Source: Acinetobacter sp. ANC 3832 (lineage in GTDB: Bacteria > Pseudomonadota > Gammaproteobacteria > Pseudomonadales > Moraxellaceae). Taken from it: DNA of 64,000 nt. The stretch is from NCBI RefSeq assembly GCF_002135415.1, contig NZ_NEGJ01000003.1:248001-312000 (forward strand). The letters run 5' to 3'. Shown in pieces: positions 8,955 to 17,131 of this stretch; positions within the stretch are counted from its first letter, which is position 1, and each line of letters begins with the position of its first letter. A program made the position numbers and the translations under genes. The notes beneath the pieces were generated by a model. The model saw only the letters and a list, made by a program, of their open reading frames with translations. It was not told where the DNA came from and did no database searches.

Positions 8955-11174
8955 ATGAAACATACTAAGCTCAATAATTCACATCAGATTTTTTTTAGCA
9001 AATCTTCTCTCAGTTTAGCAATTGGTCTTTCAATTTCTGGTTTAAGCCATATCACTTATGCAACAGAAGCCGAAAGTGAAGACCCTGTTAAAGCATTACC
9101 CACACTTGTATTACAAGCTCAAGGAAACTGGCTTGAAGATGCAAATGCTGAAACAGTACATCATCATGCAGGTGCTCGAACTATTATTGATCGAAAGCAA
9201 TTAGATGCAACAGGCACAACATCTATTCGTGAAGCTTTAAAACAAATCCCAGGCGTGCAAGTACAAGATAATAATGGTACAGGTGGTAGTGATGTATCTC
9301 TCAACTTAGGCGTTCGTGGTTTAACTTCTCGTCTTTCACCACGCTCAACCGTCCTTATGGATGGCGTACCATTGTCTTTCGCACCCTATGGTCAACCGCA
9401 ATTATCTTTAGCGCCTGTTTCTATGGGTAATATCGAATCCATTGACGTAGTACGTGGTGCAGGTTCTGTACGTTTTGGGCCACAAAATGTTGGTGGAATC
9501 ATTAACTTTGTCACTCGTGCCATTCCTGAAAAATTATCAGGCTCTGTAGGGCTAACCACTGAATTTGCAACAGGTACGGATCAGCTAAAATACAGTCCGA
9601 ACCTCTTTATTGGCGGTACAATGGATAACGGTCTTGGGATCGCTCTGCTTTATTCAGGTACCAAGGGTAATGGATATCGCGAAGACAATAACAAAATTGA
9701 TATTGATGACGTTATGTTAAAAACCTCATATCAATTGAATGATCAAGATGCTATTGCGTTAAATCTTCATCATTATGAGGGTCGTGGTGAAATGCCTGAA
9801 GGTCTAACCACAGCCCAATATGCAGAGAATCCATATCAATCTAATCAATCACGTAACTATTTTTCTGGTCGTCGTTCAGATGTTTCTGTTAAATATAGTC
9901 ATAAGGATGAGCTGAATAATTTTGAAATCCTAGGCTATTATGTCGACTCTTTCCGTACCAGTGATCTGGAATCTACTGTTGCTGGTACTGCAAATAGTCG
10001 AATTAGTAATTCACCACGTGATTATAAATATTTTGGTATAGAGCCACGCTATTCACGTGCCTATACACTTGGTAAAATGAATAATGAAGTCACCGTTGGT
10101 TATCGTTATTTAGAAGAAGATAGTTCTGAGTTTTCTGGGCGTACGGCAACATATAACACAGTAACGGGTACTCCTGGAGATCGAATTGCAAATACCATAA
10201 GTGATGGTGGTACCAAAGCCCATGCCGTTTATATCGACAATCGTTTCGGTCTTGGTGCTTTAACCATTACTCCAGGGGTTCGTTTCGAATCTATTGAGAC
10301 ACATAATGATTTTACCGCTTACCAAAATGGTAATCCAACCAATACCGTTCATCCAGAAATAAAATCTGAAGAATTTTTACCCAACATTGCTGTGAAATAT
10401 GATTTCAATGAACAATGGAATGTCTTTGCCAATGCAGGTGTATCTTTTGGTCCACAACAGTACAACCAACTTGTTACCACTAAAACTGTAAATGGTACAA
10501 ATACAGCAGATACAACACTTGATGGCTTACATCCTGAAAAATCTAAAAACTATGAAATAGGTACAAAATATCTGGGAAATGGTCTTAATGCCGAGTTAAC
10601 TGCGTTCTATTTAGATTTTGACAAAGAGCTTTTACTCGAACGCCCTGACAATATTGGTACAGGTATTTGGACAAACTTAGGTGCAACCAGTCACAAAGGT
10701 CTAGAAACAGGTATTAGCTATGACTTTGGTCATTTTATGGATTCACTGGAAGGTCTAAAAGTATATAGTAATTATACGTTTACCAAAGCAGTCTCTGAAG
10801 CAGGTAAGTTTGAAGGCAAAGATTTGCCTTATTATTCACGTCATGTTGGAAATGTTGGTGCAAGTTATCAAATGGATCAATGGTCAATGAATGTAGATAT
10901 GTATGCTCAGTCTAAGCAGTATGCACCCGGTTCTACTGATGTATATCAAACAATTGAAACTGCTGATGGTCGTATTGGTAATATTCCAGGGTATTCAACT
11001 TACGCCTTACGCACAGCCTACAATTTTGACTCTGTATTAAAAGGCTTAAAAGTTGCAGGGGGTATAAAAAATGTATTTGATAAGCAATATTTTACTCGCT
11101 CATCAGACTCTACAGGCGGTAAATATGTAGGTCAGCCACGTACTTTCTACATTCAGACTTCTTTTGATTTTTAA
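8955..11174 (+). CDS. FecA-like TonB-dependent ferric-siderophore/citrate receptor
   Basis: This 739-residue outer-membrane receptor would import a ferric chelate using TonB energy. After a long signal peptide (about residues 1-36), it has a plug domain from about residue 60 and a 22-strand-type barrel ending in the aromatic C-terminus TFYIQTSFDF. The plug contains GVRGLTSRLSPRSTVLMDG, PYGQPQLSLAPVS and DVVRGAGSVRFGPQNVGG, which closely resemble FecA as I remember it. The STN signalling domain of FecA is absent, so FecI/FecR-type surface signalling is not expected. The Fur box fits iron control. The substrate (citrate or another chelate) is inferred. Confidence 0.87.
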   Translation: MKHTKLNNSHQIFFSKSSLSLAIGLSISGLSHITYATEAESEDPVKALPTLVLQAQGNWLEDANAETVHHHAGARTIIDRKQLDATGTTSIREALKQIPGVQVQDNNGTGGSDVSLNLGVRGLTSRLSPRSTVLMDGVPLSFAPYGQPQLSLAPVSMGNIESIDVVRGAGSVRFGPQNVGGIINFVTRAIPEKLSGSVGLTTEFATGTDQLKYSPNLFIGGTMDNGLGIALLYSGTKGNGYREDNNKIDIDDVMLKTSYQLNDQDAIALNLHHYEGRGEMPEGLTTAQYAENPYQSNQSRNYFSGRRSDVSVKYSHKDELNNFEILGYYVDSFRTSDLESTVAGTANSRISNSPRDYKYFGIEPRYSRAYTLGKMNNEVTVGYRYLEEDSSEFSGRTATYNTVTGTPGDRIANTISDGGTKAHAVYIDNRFGLGALTITPGVRFESIETHNDFTAYQNGNPTNTVHPEIKSEEFLPNIAVKYDFNEQWNVFANAGVSFGPQQYNQLVTTKTVNGTNTADTTLDGLHPEKSKNYEIGTKYLGNGLNAELTAFYLDFDKELLLERPDNIGTGIWTNLGATSHKGLETGISYDFGHFMDSLEGLKVYSNYTFTKAVSEAGKFEGKDLPYYSRHVGNVGASYQMDQWSMNVDMYAQSKQYAPGSTDVYQTIETADGRIGNIPGYSTYALRTAYNFDSVLKGLKVAGGIKNVFDKQYFTRSSDSTGGKYVGQPRTFYIQTSFDF

Positions 11175-11205
11175 TTTAAATTCAGATTAAATTAAAATTT
11201 GAGAA

Positions 11206-11237
11206 TAAAAGCCAAGATATCTCTTGGCTTTTTTACA
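11206..11237 (+). terminator. Terminator after the FecA-like receptor
   Basis: AAAGCCAAGA, a short loop, then TCTTGGCTTTTTT forms a stem with a terminal T-run just past the receptor stop. Confidence 0.85.
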
Positions 11238-11297
11238 TTATCATCTGGTGATTATTCATGATAATGTTATAAAAACACAAATTACAGAACGATAAGA

Positions 11298-12071
11298 ATG
11301 CTCTTTGAATCTATCAATTTTTCACTGCTTTTCTTTGCCTTTTGTGGTGGACTAATTGATGCAACTGTAGGCGGTGGTGGTTTAATTTTAGTGCCTGCAC
11401 TCATGTACGCGTATCCTTCTCAAAATTTAGCCACCATTTTTGGAACCAATAAAATTACAGCATTAGCAGGTGCTTCCTCTTCGGCTTTTGCTTATTTAAG
11501 TCGTGTAAAAATTTCATGGAATTTACTTCTTCCTACAATGCTTTCCGCCTTTATCTTTGCATATTTTGGTGCTTTATCCGTTGCCTTTATTCCCAAACAG
11601 TTGATGCAATATTGTGTATTTTTCTTGCTCATTTTTATGGCAATTTATACGTTTATCAAAAAAGATTTAGGTCAAATTCATACCCAAATTCAATTTGGTC
11701 AAAAGGAAATCATACAAGGTATTTTATTTGGGGGACTCATTGGCTTCTATGATGGTGTCTTTGGTCCAGGCTCAGGCAGCTTTCTGCTGTTTCTATTCAT
11801 TAAAGTTTTTGCATTTGACTTTATTCATGCAGTTGCTTCTGCAAAATTAGTGAATATTGCAACATTTACAGCCGCTCTATTATTTTTTATTCCTGCAGGT
11901 CATGTTCTGTGGTCAACTGCTTTTTATATGATTATCAGTAGTATGATTGGTGCATTTATAGGAACAAAATTAGCTTTTAAATTTGGAAGCAGTTTCATCA
12001 GAATATTCTTTTTAATTTTACTGGTCTTTTTAATTGGCCGAATGGGTTTCGATTTGTTTTGGAATTTTTAA
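11298..12071 (+). CDS. TSUP family (TauE/SafE) sulfite/sulfonate exporter-like permease
   Basis: The 257-residue integral membrane protein has about eight hydrophobic helices in two repeats. Each repeat carries the glycine-rich TSUP signature, GLIDATVGGGGLILVPAL near residue 18 and GFYDGVFGPGSGSFLLF near 153. Family members move small anions such as sulfite or sulfoacetate, but the substrate cannot be read from the sequence. It follows the iron receptor but is separated by a terminator, so it is probably its own unit. A hairpin terminator follows the stop immediately. Confidence 0.83.
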   Translation: MLFESINFSLLFFAFCGGLIDATVGGGGLILVPALMYAYPSQNLATIFGTNKITALAGASSSAFAYLSRVKISWNLLLPTMLSAFIFAYFGALSVAFIPKQLMQYCVFFLLIFMAIYTFIKKDLGQIHTQIQFGQKEIIQGILFGGLIGFYDGVFGPGSGSFLLFLFIKVFAFDFIHAVASAKLVNIATFTAALLFFIPAGHVLWSTAFYMIISSMIGAFIGTKLAFKFGSSFIRIFFLILLVFLIGRMGFDLFWNF

Positions 12072-12106
12072 AAGCAAGTTTTATCGTAAAACTTGCTTTT
12101 AAAATA
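12068..12106. terminator. Bidirectional terminator after TSUP gene
   Basis: AAAAGCAAGTTTTA, CG, then TAAAACTTGCTTTT is a 14-bp perfect stem with A- and T-runs. It separates the TSUP gene from the convergent small gene at 12122. Confidence 0.85.
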
Positions 12107-12121
12107 CTTATAACAGTTTAC

Positions 12122-12403
12122 TTATTTGATAGGTAAAGTATCAAAGAAACCTTTTAAAACTGCTTCGCCATCATTTGGTTTATATACCAAAGACCATTTT
12201 TGTGCCTTTTGAGCATTTGGTACAATAGGTGTTACATTCATTTCGAAACAATAGTTAGTTCCTGATACGACTTGTGTATAGTATGCAGTAAGTTCGTATT
12301 CACATCCTATTAATTTTGAAAAAACACTCTTGAATACGTCCCAAGCTGGATCACCAAGTAATGGTACTTTTCTTTCACTCCAAGCACCGAATTTTAAGTC
12401 CAT
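12122..12403 (-). CDS. Small cytoplasmic stefin/cystatin-like protein
   Basis: The 93-residue protein has no signal peptide. It contains TQVVSGTNYCF (about residues 42-52), which matches the QxVxG loop of stefins (QVVAGTNY) almost exactly. It is preceded by a YELTAYY strand and followed by alternating strands and a LVYKPNDGEAVLKGF end that also resembles stefins. Stefins inhibit papain-like cysteine proteases by inserting this loop in the active site. Whether this bacterial protein does so is inference. AGGGG precedes the ATG by seven bases. It stands alone, with the split SMI1/KNR4 gene next upstream. Confidence 0.7.
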   Translation of the reverse strand: MDLKFGAWSERKVPLLGDPAWDVFKSVFSKLIGCEYELTAYYTQVVSGTNYCFEMNVTPIVPNAQKAQKWSLVYKPNDGEAVLKGFFDTLPIK

Positions 12404-12608
12404 TTCTTACCCCTAATATAATTAATAATGAAATTCTATTAATACATTTTATTATTTTCTCTTATACCCCCAAAATCAGGTATTTTCATGCTTTAAATCA
12501 GATTAAATAAAAATTTGATATATAATACTTTTTAATGAATTTCAGTGAAAAAATCACTTAAATAGTCTAGCTTTTTAAAATTCAAGAATAACGAGTATAT
12601 AACTCAAC

Positions 12609-13241
12609 TCAGTCAAAATAAAAACGTTTCCATCTCACACTACCTGACCAATTAATCAGATCAATCGATTCATCACACTCTAAAAACGCATTGCCGCCTT
12701 CGAGCGCTTCCTCATTCAACCGATATAAACCATGTTCTAAATCAGATAGAAAATTTTTAATCAACTGTGCCATGGAATCAGCCACTAAAATGCCGACTTC
12801 ATATTCCATATCGATAAAAATAATCTGACCTACTTTCCCTAGTGTTGTTGGCGCCAAATCTAAATACAGGCCTGTTCGACCATCATTATGAGCAAATATA
12901 ATCCAATCAGAATTCTGAATATTTGTAGAATCAATTCGTGGATCTGCATGTTTTAAGGTAAATAATTCATCTTCTAAATTTTCAAACTCGGAACACTTAC
13001 TCTTAATTTCTTCTAAAGATAAAAATGCCATACCATAAAATAGATTCCCTAAGTTTTCATCTTCATTCATACCATTATGCCAAAGATATAAAGTCTTAAA
13101 TTATTGTGGAATATTCTTTTGAATCGTCATATCAAATTGTTGCAGTTGTTGTTCAGAAGCAGCCTGCTGTAATGAAAACTCTGTAATTTTTGCTGCATTT
13201 ATTTGTAACCAGTGCTCTATTTTTTCTAATTGATATTGCAT
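12609..13241 (-). pseudogene. SMI1/KNR4 (SUKH) family gene split by an in-frame stop
   Basis: Two reverse frames lie in the same phase: 46 codons from ATG at 13241 (MQYQLEKIEHWLQINAAK...) to TAA at 13101-13103, then FKTLYLWHNGMNEDENLG... through to the stop at 12609. Joined, they make a 210-residue SMI1/KNR4 protein, with the family's LYxxHNG segment directly after the stop and the WIIFAHNDGRTGLYLDL and DSMAQLIKNFL segments later. A single CAA-, GAA- or AAA-type codon changed to TAA would explain it. An internal ATG at 13070 could give a 153-residue fragment, but that would lack the conserved HNG strand. SUKH proteins are often toxin immunity proteins; no toxin gene is visible here. Confidence 0.75.
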
Positions 13242-13302
13242 TTTATTGTTCTCAATTGAGTTTATACTTTTCTAAATATAGAGATATTCGTCATAAATTT
13301 AA

Positions 13303-13333
13303 ATAAAAAAGCCACCCGAAAGTAGCTTTTTCA
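13303..13333 (-). terminator. Terminator after the desaturase gene
   Basis: On the reverse strand AAAAAGCTAC...GTGGCTTTTTT forms a short stem with a terminal T-run directly downstream of the desaturase stop. The stem is imperfect. Confidence 0.6.
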
Positions 13334-13349
13334 CAAATCATTTCAATCG

Positions 13350-14444
13350 TTATTTTTTAAATGGAAATGCGTATTTCACGATACGACCCAATACTTGTCC
13401 ATACTGTTTAAACAGGCTTGCGTTGTTATAGTTGATTCCATACTTTTCACATACAGCTTGAACTTTAGGTGCCATTTTACGATAACGACGCGCAGGAACT
13501 TCAGGGAATAAATGATGTTCAATTTGATGACTTAAATGACCAGTTAGAATATGGAAAGCTTCTGAACCCGTTAAGTTTGAAGAACCACGAATTTGGCGCA
13601 TATACCAGTGTCCACGGCTTTCATTTTGTAAAACAGATTTTGGAAAGACTTCTACATCTTTTGTAAAATGACCACAAAAAATAATGCTGAATGTCCAAAT
13701 ATTACGGAGACCATTAGCAACTAAGTTTCCCGTAAAAACAGGAAGTGCCGCAGGTCCTGCAATGAGAGGGAAAAATAGATAATCCTTCAAAAATTGTTTG
13801 CCAATTTTTTTCTGGGTTGGCTTCCACTCTTCCTTAAATTCAGCAAAAGTTTTACGCTTATATAATAATTTACCAATTTCTAAATTTTGAATTGCCACTC
13901 CCCATTGGAACAATAAGCAAAAAGGAATGGCATATAAAGGTTGTAATAAAAACCCAGGTTTCCAACGTTGTTCTGGGAATAGTCTTAATAAACCATAACC
14001 AATATCATCATCCATTCCTTTGATATTGGTATAAGTATGGTGCTTATAATTATGTGTTTGACGCCAGTTATCCGATGTACCAACAATATCCCACTCATAA
14101 TTTGGACCATCAAACCTTGGATCATTCATCCAATCATACTGACCATGCATGACATTATGACCAAGCTCCATATTTTCCATGATTTTAGAAAAACCAAGCA
14201 AGCCTGTTCCTAATAACCATGCAGGTGGAAACCATCCTGCAAATAGACAAGCACGCCCTAAAATGCTGCTATAACGAATCGCTGCATAAACTTTCTTAAT
14301 ATATTTGGCATCTTTCTCACCAATATCATCTAGAACTTCTTGCTTAATCGCATCTAACTCACGTGCTAAAGCATCTAATTCTGACTGGGTTAATTCACGA
14401 TTTTTTGGATTTTTAAAATATTGGAGTTTAACTGGCATATTCAT
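13350..14444 (-). CDS. Membrane acyl-lipid/acyl-CoA fatty acid desaturase
   Basis: This di-iron membrane desaturase inserts double bonds into fatty acyl chains. The 364-residue protein shows three histidine boxes: GHNVMHG near residue 95, HNYKHHTYTN near 132 and HQIEHHLFPE near 307. Hydrophobic spans lie between them. It is co-directional with, and 12 bases downstream of, the ferredoxin-reductase gene that would supply its electrons. A TetR regulator is divergent from the pair. This resembles the desaturase/reductase/DesT arrangement of pseudomonads. Position specificity (probably delta-9) cannot be read directly. Confidence 0.9.
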   Translation of the reverse strand: MNMPVKLQYFKNPKNRELTQSELDALARELDAIKQEVLDDIGEKDAKYIKKVYAAIRYSSILGRACLFAGWFPPAWLLGTGLLGFSKIMENMELGHNVMHGQYDWMNDPRFDGPNYEWDIVGTSDNWRQTHNYKHHTYTNIKGMDDDIGYGLLRLFPEQRWKPGFLLQPLYAIPFCLLFQWGVAIQNLEIGKLLYKRKTFAEFKEEWKPTQKKIGKQFLKDYLFFPLIAGPAALPVFTGNLVANGLRNIWTFSIIFCGHFTKDVEVFPKSVLQNESRGHWYMRQIRGSSNLTGSEAFHILTGHLSHQIEHHLFPEVPARRYRKMAPKVQAVCEKYGINYNNASLFKQYGQVLGRIVKYAFPFKK

Positions 14445-14456
14445 TATAGAGCTCGC

Positions 14457-15524
14457 TTAAATATCAAGGACTAAATCTGTTTGGGCTGAACTGACACATA
14501 TACGTAATAAATTGCCAGGTTCTTTATTTTCAGCGCCATTGACTAAATTTTTAGTCGCACCTTGTGCTTTATTACATGCGCATTTATTACAAATCCCCAT
14601 ACGACAACCATGCTTAGGTTTAATATTTTGCTGCTCTAAAGCAACAAGAATCGATTGACCTTTCGGAATCGCAAGCGTTTTATTGGATTGAGTTAATGTA
14701 ATATTTACAAAACCAATGTCATTAGAAATGACTGGGGTTAAGCTAAATGCTTCACTTTTAAAATTTTGTACATTTTCAAATAAAGCTTCAGCAGTCGATA
14801 CAAAACCCGATGGACCACATGCATAAACCATACTTTGTGCAAGATCATTCAGTTGTACTAAATGCTCATCATTTAAACGTGCATCTGGATGACTTTCCTG
14901 TGTATAAAATATTTGAACTTTAAAATTTGAATTTTTAACTGCGAGTTGCTCGAAGTATTCTTTAAAGGCTTCATCACCTTGTTTTTTAACCCAATATAGC
15001 AATGTTACAGATTGCTGAGAGTTAATCTGTGGCTGATTCATGGCTTGAATGAGGCTATACATCGGTGTAATACCGCTTCCAGCAGCCAATAGCACCATTG
15101 CAGATGACGTTTTAGCTAAAGTCATATCACCATAAGGTTGACCAAATTCAATCTTGTCGCCAACTTTAGACTGTTCAACAAGCCATGAACTCACGACCCC
15201 TTGAACAACTTTTTTGACAGTCAATAAAACATGTCGTGTATCCAGTTGCGTTAAGCTATAAGTACGCTCATAACGGCGTCCTTGGCATTCAACAATTACG
15301 GGATGATGTTGCCCTGCCTGTCCCATTTTAAAATGTCGATTACATTGAATCGTAAGACTTACAGTATCCGCAGCGGTACTTTCCTTTTGTACAATTTTCC
15401 CCAATGACTGGTGTACAGACCAAAGAGGATTGACTTTTTGAAGCCAGAAATCTGCTGCATTTTTATCAAAAACACTGTCTACAAATGTATTGATTGGAGA
15501 GTTTCTCTTTTCTAAAGCATGCAT
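14457..15524 (-). CDS. Ferredoxin-type oxidoreductase, electron donor to the desaturase
   Basis: This flavin-dependent reductase passes electrons from NAD(P)H through a 2Fe-2S cluster, most likely to the neighbouring desaturase. The 355-residue product has an FAD-binding region with RTYSLT (near residue 98), an NAD-binding GSGITPMYSLI segment (near 153), and a C-terminal plant-type 2Fe-2S motif CRMGICNKCACNK plus the final cysteine in LRICVS. I start at the ATG at 15524 (MHALEKRNSPI); an upstream in-frame ATG at 15542 would add six residues. It is the first gene of a two-gene operon. Confidence 0.9.
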   Translation of the reverse strand: MHALEKRNSPINTFVDSVFDKNAADFWLQKVNPLWSVHQSLGKIVQKESTAADTVSLTIQCNRHFKMGQAGQHHPVIVECQGRRYERTYSLTQLDTRHVLLTVKKVVQGVVSSWLVEQSKVGDKIEFGQPYGDMTLAKTSSAMVLLAAGSGITPMYSLIQAMNQPQINSQQSVTLLYWVKKQGDEAFKEYFEQLAVKNSNFKVQIFYTQESHPDARLNDEHLVQLNDLAQSMVYACGPSGFVSTAEALFENVQNFKSEAFSLTPVISNDIGFVNITLTQSNKTLAIPKGQSILVALEQQNIKPKHGCRMGICNKCACNKAQGATKNLVNGAENKEPGNLLRICVSSAQTDLVLDI

Positions 15525-15558
15525 AAAGAAATGACCACACAAGTGAATTTTGAATTAT

Positions 15559-15588
15559 TATACATATGTATATATATTTGTATATACA
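15559..15588. promoter_or_regulatory. Tandem palindromes, candidate TetR operators
   Basis: TATACATATGTATA (15559-15572) and TGTATATACA (15579-15588) are perfect palindromes in the gap between the desaturase operon and the divergent TetR gene. They are plausible operators for that regulator but do not match the FabR/DesT consensus I know. Confidence 0.45.
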
Positions 15589-15665
15589 CTTGTATTGTAT
15601 CTATTCATTTCACAACTGTAATCACAACCGCTATAATGCTTAAATACACTTAATCTATTGAATAT

Positions 15666-16361
15666 ATGAATCATATGCCTACTCACGCTCAAATTGATGC
15701 CACTGCACTTGAAAATGACTTCGCTCAAGAGCAAGCACCTATGCGCACAGTAGGAAGAAAAGCAACCATTACCAAAGATGAGCTTTTCCAAGCAGCGCTT
15801 AATCTAATTGGCCCACAAAAGAGTATTTCATCATTAAGTTTAAGAGAAGTTGCAAGAGAAGCAGGCATTGCACCAAATAGTTTTTATAGACATTTTAAAG
15901 ATATTGATGAGTTAGCCATTGAGCTCATTGACCGTTCCGGCATTGTATTGCGTCAAATTTTACATAAAGCCCGTTTAAAAGCATCGAAACAAAACAGCAT
16001 CATTCGTACCTCCGTAGAAGTCTTTATTGAACAATTGGATGCTGATGAAGGTAACTTAAGTTTATTATTACGTGAAGGTTATACAGGCTCAATTTCTTAT
16101 AAGGATGCTGTAGAGAGCCAACTAAATTATTTCCAACAAGAATTACAAGAAGATTTAATTCGCTTAGAACGTTTAAATCACAGTAAATTAGTCCATCCAG
16201 AACTTGTTGCAAAAGCGATTACCCAATTGGTTTTTAATATGGGTGCAAAGGTTATAGATTTACCGATGATTGAACGCAAAGAGGTTGCTGAACAAACCAT
16301 GATTATGATTCGTATGCTTTTAGAAGGTGCACGAGCGATGGATGATGTGCTTATTCATTAA
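15666..16361 (+). CDS. TetR-family regulator of fatty acid desaturation (FabR/DesT-like)
   Basis: The 231-residue protein has an N-terminal TetR helix-turn-helix (about residues 30-85: SLSLREVAREAGIAPNSFYRHFKDIDELA), with the FabR-like sequence following it. The C-terminal ligand domain is helical. In Pseudomonas and E. coli the relatives DesT and FabR sense unsaturated acyl-CoA or acyl-ACP and repress desaturation genes. Divergence from the desaturase/reductase pair supports the same role here. The first ATG at 15666 is followed by MP at 15675, so the exact start is uncertain by three codons. Confidence 0.85.
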   Translation: MNHMPTHAQIDATALENDFAQEQAPMRTVGRKATITKDELFQAALNLIGPQKSISSLSLREVAREAGIAPNSFYRHFKDIDELAIELIDRSGIVLRQILHKARLKASKQNSIIRTSVEVFIEQLDADEGNLSLLLREGYTGSISYKDAVESQLNYFQQELQEDLIRLERLNHSKLVHPELVAKAITQLVFNMGAKVIDLPMIERKEVAEQTMIMIRMLLEGARAMDDVLIH

Positions 16362-16377
16362 GATAAAGATTAACTGA

Positions 16378-16760
16378 TTATACCGAACTCTTTGTTGCAT
16401 TAATGGCTTTTGTTTTTGAATTTACAGATAACTTTTGATAAATCTTCTTGATGTGGACATCTACTGTAAACTTAGAAATATGCAATAACTCTGCAATTTG
16501 ACGGCTACTATTACCTTTAGAAACCAATACTAACGTTTCTATTTCTCGTGCTGAAAGTTTAATTCCACACTCTTCATTTTGAATAATAGATTCACTTGTT
16601 TTTTCAGCTTCGTGACTTGTTTCAAGAGATGACTTTTTCAAAATTTCTAATGCAATTACAGGATCAATTTGCTTCCCCTCTCAAAATTCTTCTTAATGAA
16701 TCACAGAAATCTTTTAAACAGCTTGCAAAATAACCATTAGAATCCAAACTCATATCAATA
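16378..16760 (-). pseudogene. NarL-type response regulator remnant
   Basis: The 3' part (from TTG at 16641) encodes a LuxR-type DNA-binding domain: LSAREIETLVLVSKGNSSRQI and then ISKFTVDVHIKKIYQKL. Just upstream, codons IDPVIALEIL continue in frame and then hit a stop. A different frame carries DSNGYFASCLKDFCDSLRRILRGE, the usual end of a NarL-type receiver domain. One lost base near 16675-16682 would join the two. No intact receiver start is visible, and an IS3-family element lies immediately upstream. The whole is a broken gene, probably interrupted by the insertion. Confidence 0.7.
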
Positions 16761-16849
16761 TCAACAAATCAACTTTTAAAACTATATATAAAGAAGTTAA
16801 TACTCTCCGCAAATAATTGAGTTTAAAAGTAGAAAATCTAATACCTTTT

Positions 16850-17131
16850 ATGAGCAGTAGTAAAAGATATCCTGAAGAATTTAAAATTGAAGCAGTAAAG
16901 CAAGTTACTGAAAAAGGTCATAGCGTGGCTGAAGTTGCTACACGTTTAGGTACAACTACGCATAATCTGTATGCCTGGATTAAACGCTATGATCCTAAAC
17001 AGCCTAAAATCACAGAATCTGATGATCCACTTGCAGAATTGGCAAAGTTAAAAAAAGAACTACAACGAGTCACTGAAGAAAGGGACATATTAAAAAAGGC
17101 CGCGGTGTATTTCGCAAGCCAGTCCAAATGA
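16850..17131 (+). CDS. IS3-family OrfA (helix-turn-helix)
   Basis: The 93-residue protein starts MSSSKRYPEEFKIEAVKQV and has the OrfA helix-turn-helix (GHSVAEVATRLGTTTHNLYAWI) followed by a leucine-zipper-like coiled coil (LAKLKKELQRVTEERDILKKA). OrfA binds the IS ends and normally joins OrfB through a frameshift. I prefer the ATG at 16850 because it gives the usual N-terminus; a longer frame from 16817 is possible. Its last codon overlaps the ATG of orfB (ATGA). Confidence 0.82.
   Translation: MSSSKRYPEEFKIEAVKQVTEKGHSVAEVATRLGTTTHNLYAWIKRYDPKQPKITESDDPLAELAKLKKELQRVTEERDILKKAAVYFASQSK

Noticed and set aside
8955..11174. Full FecA with signalling domain
   Set aside because: The plug begins soon after the signal peptide, leaving no room for an STN domain, and there are no fecI/fecR-like genes next to it.
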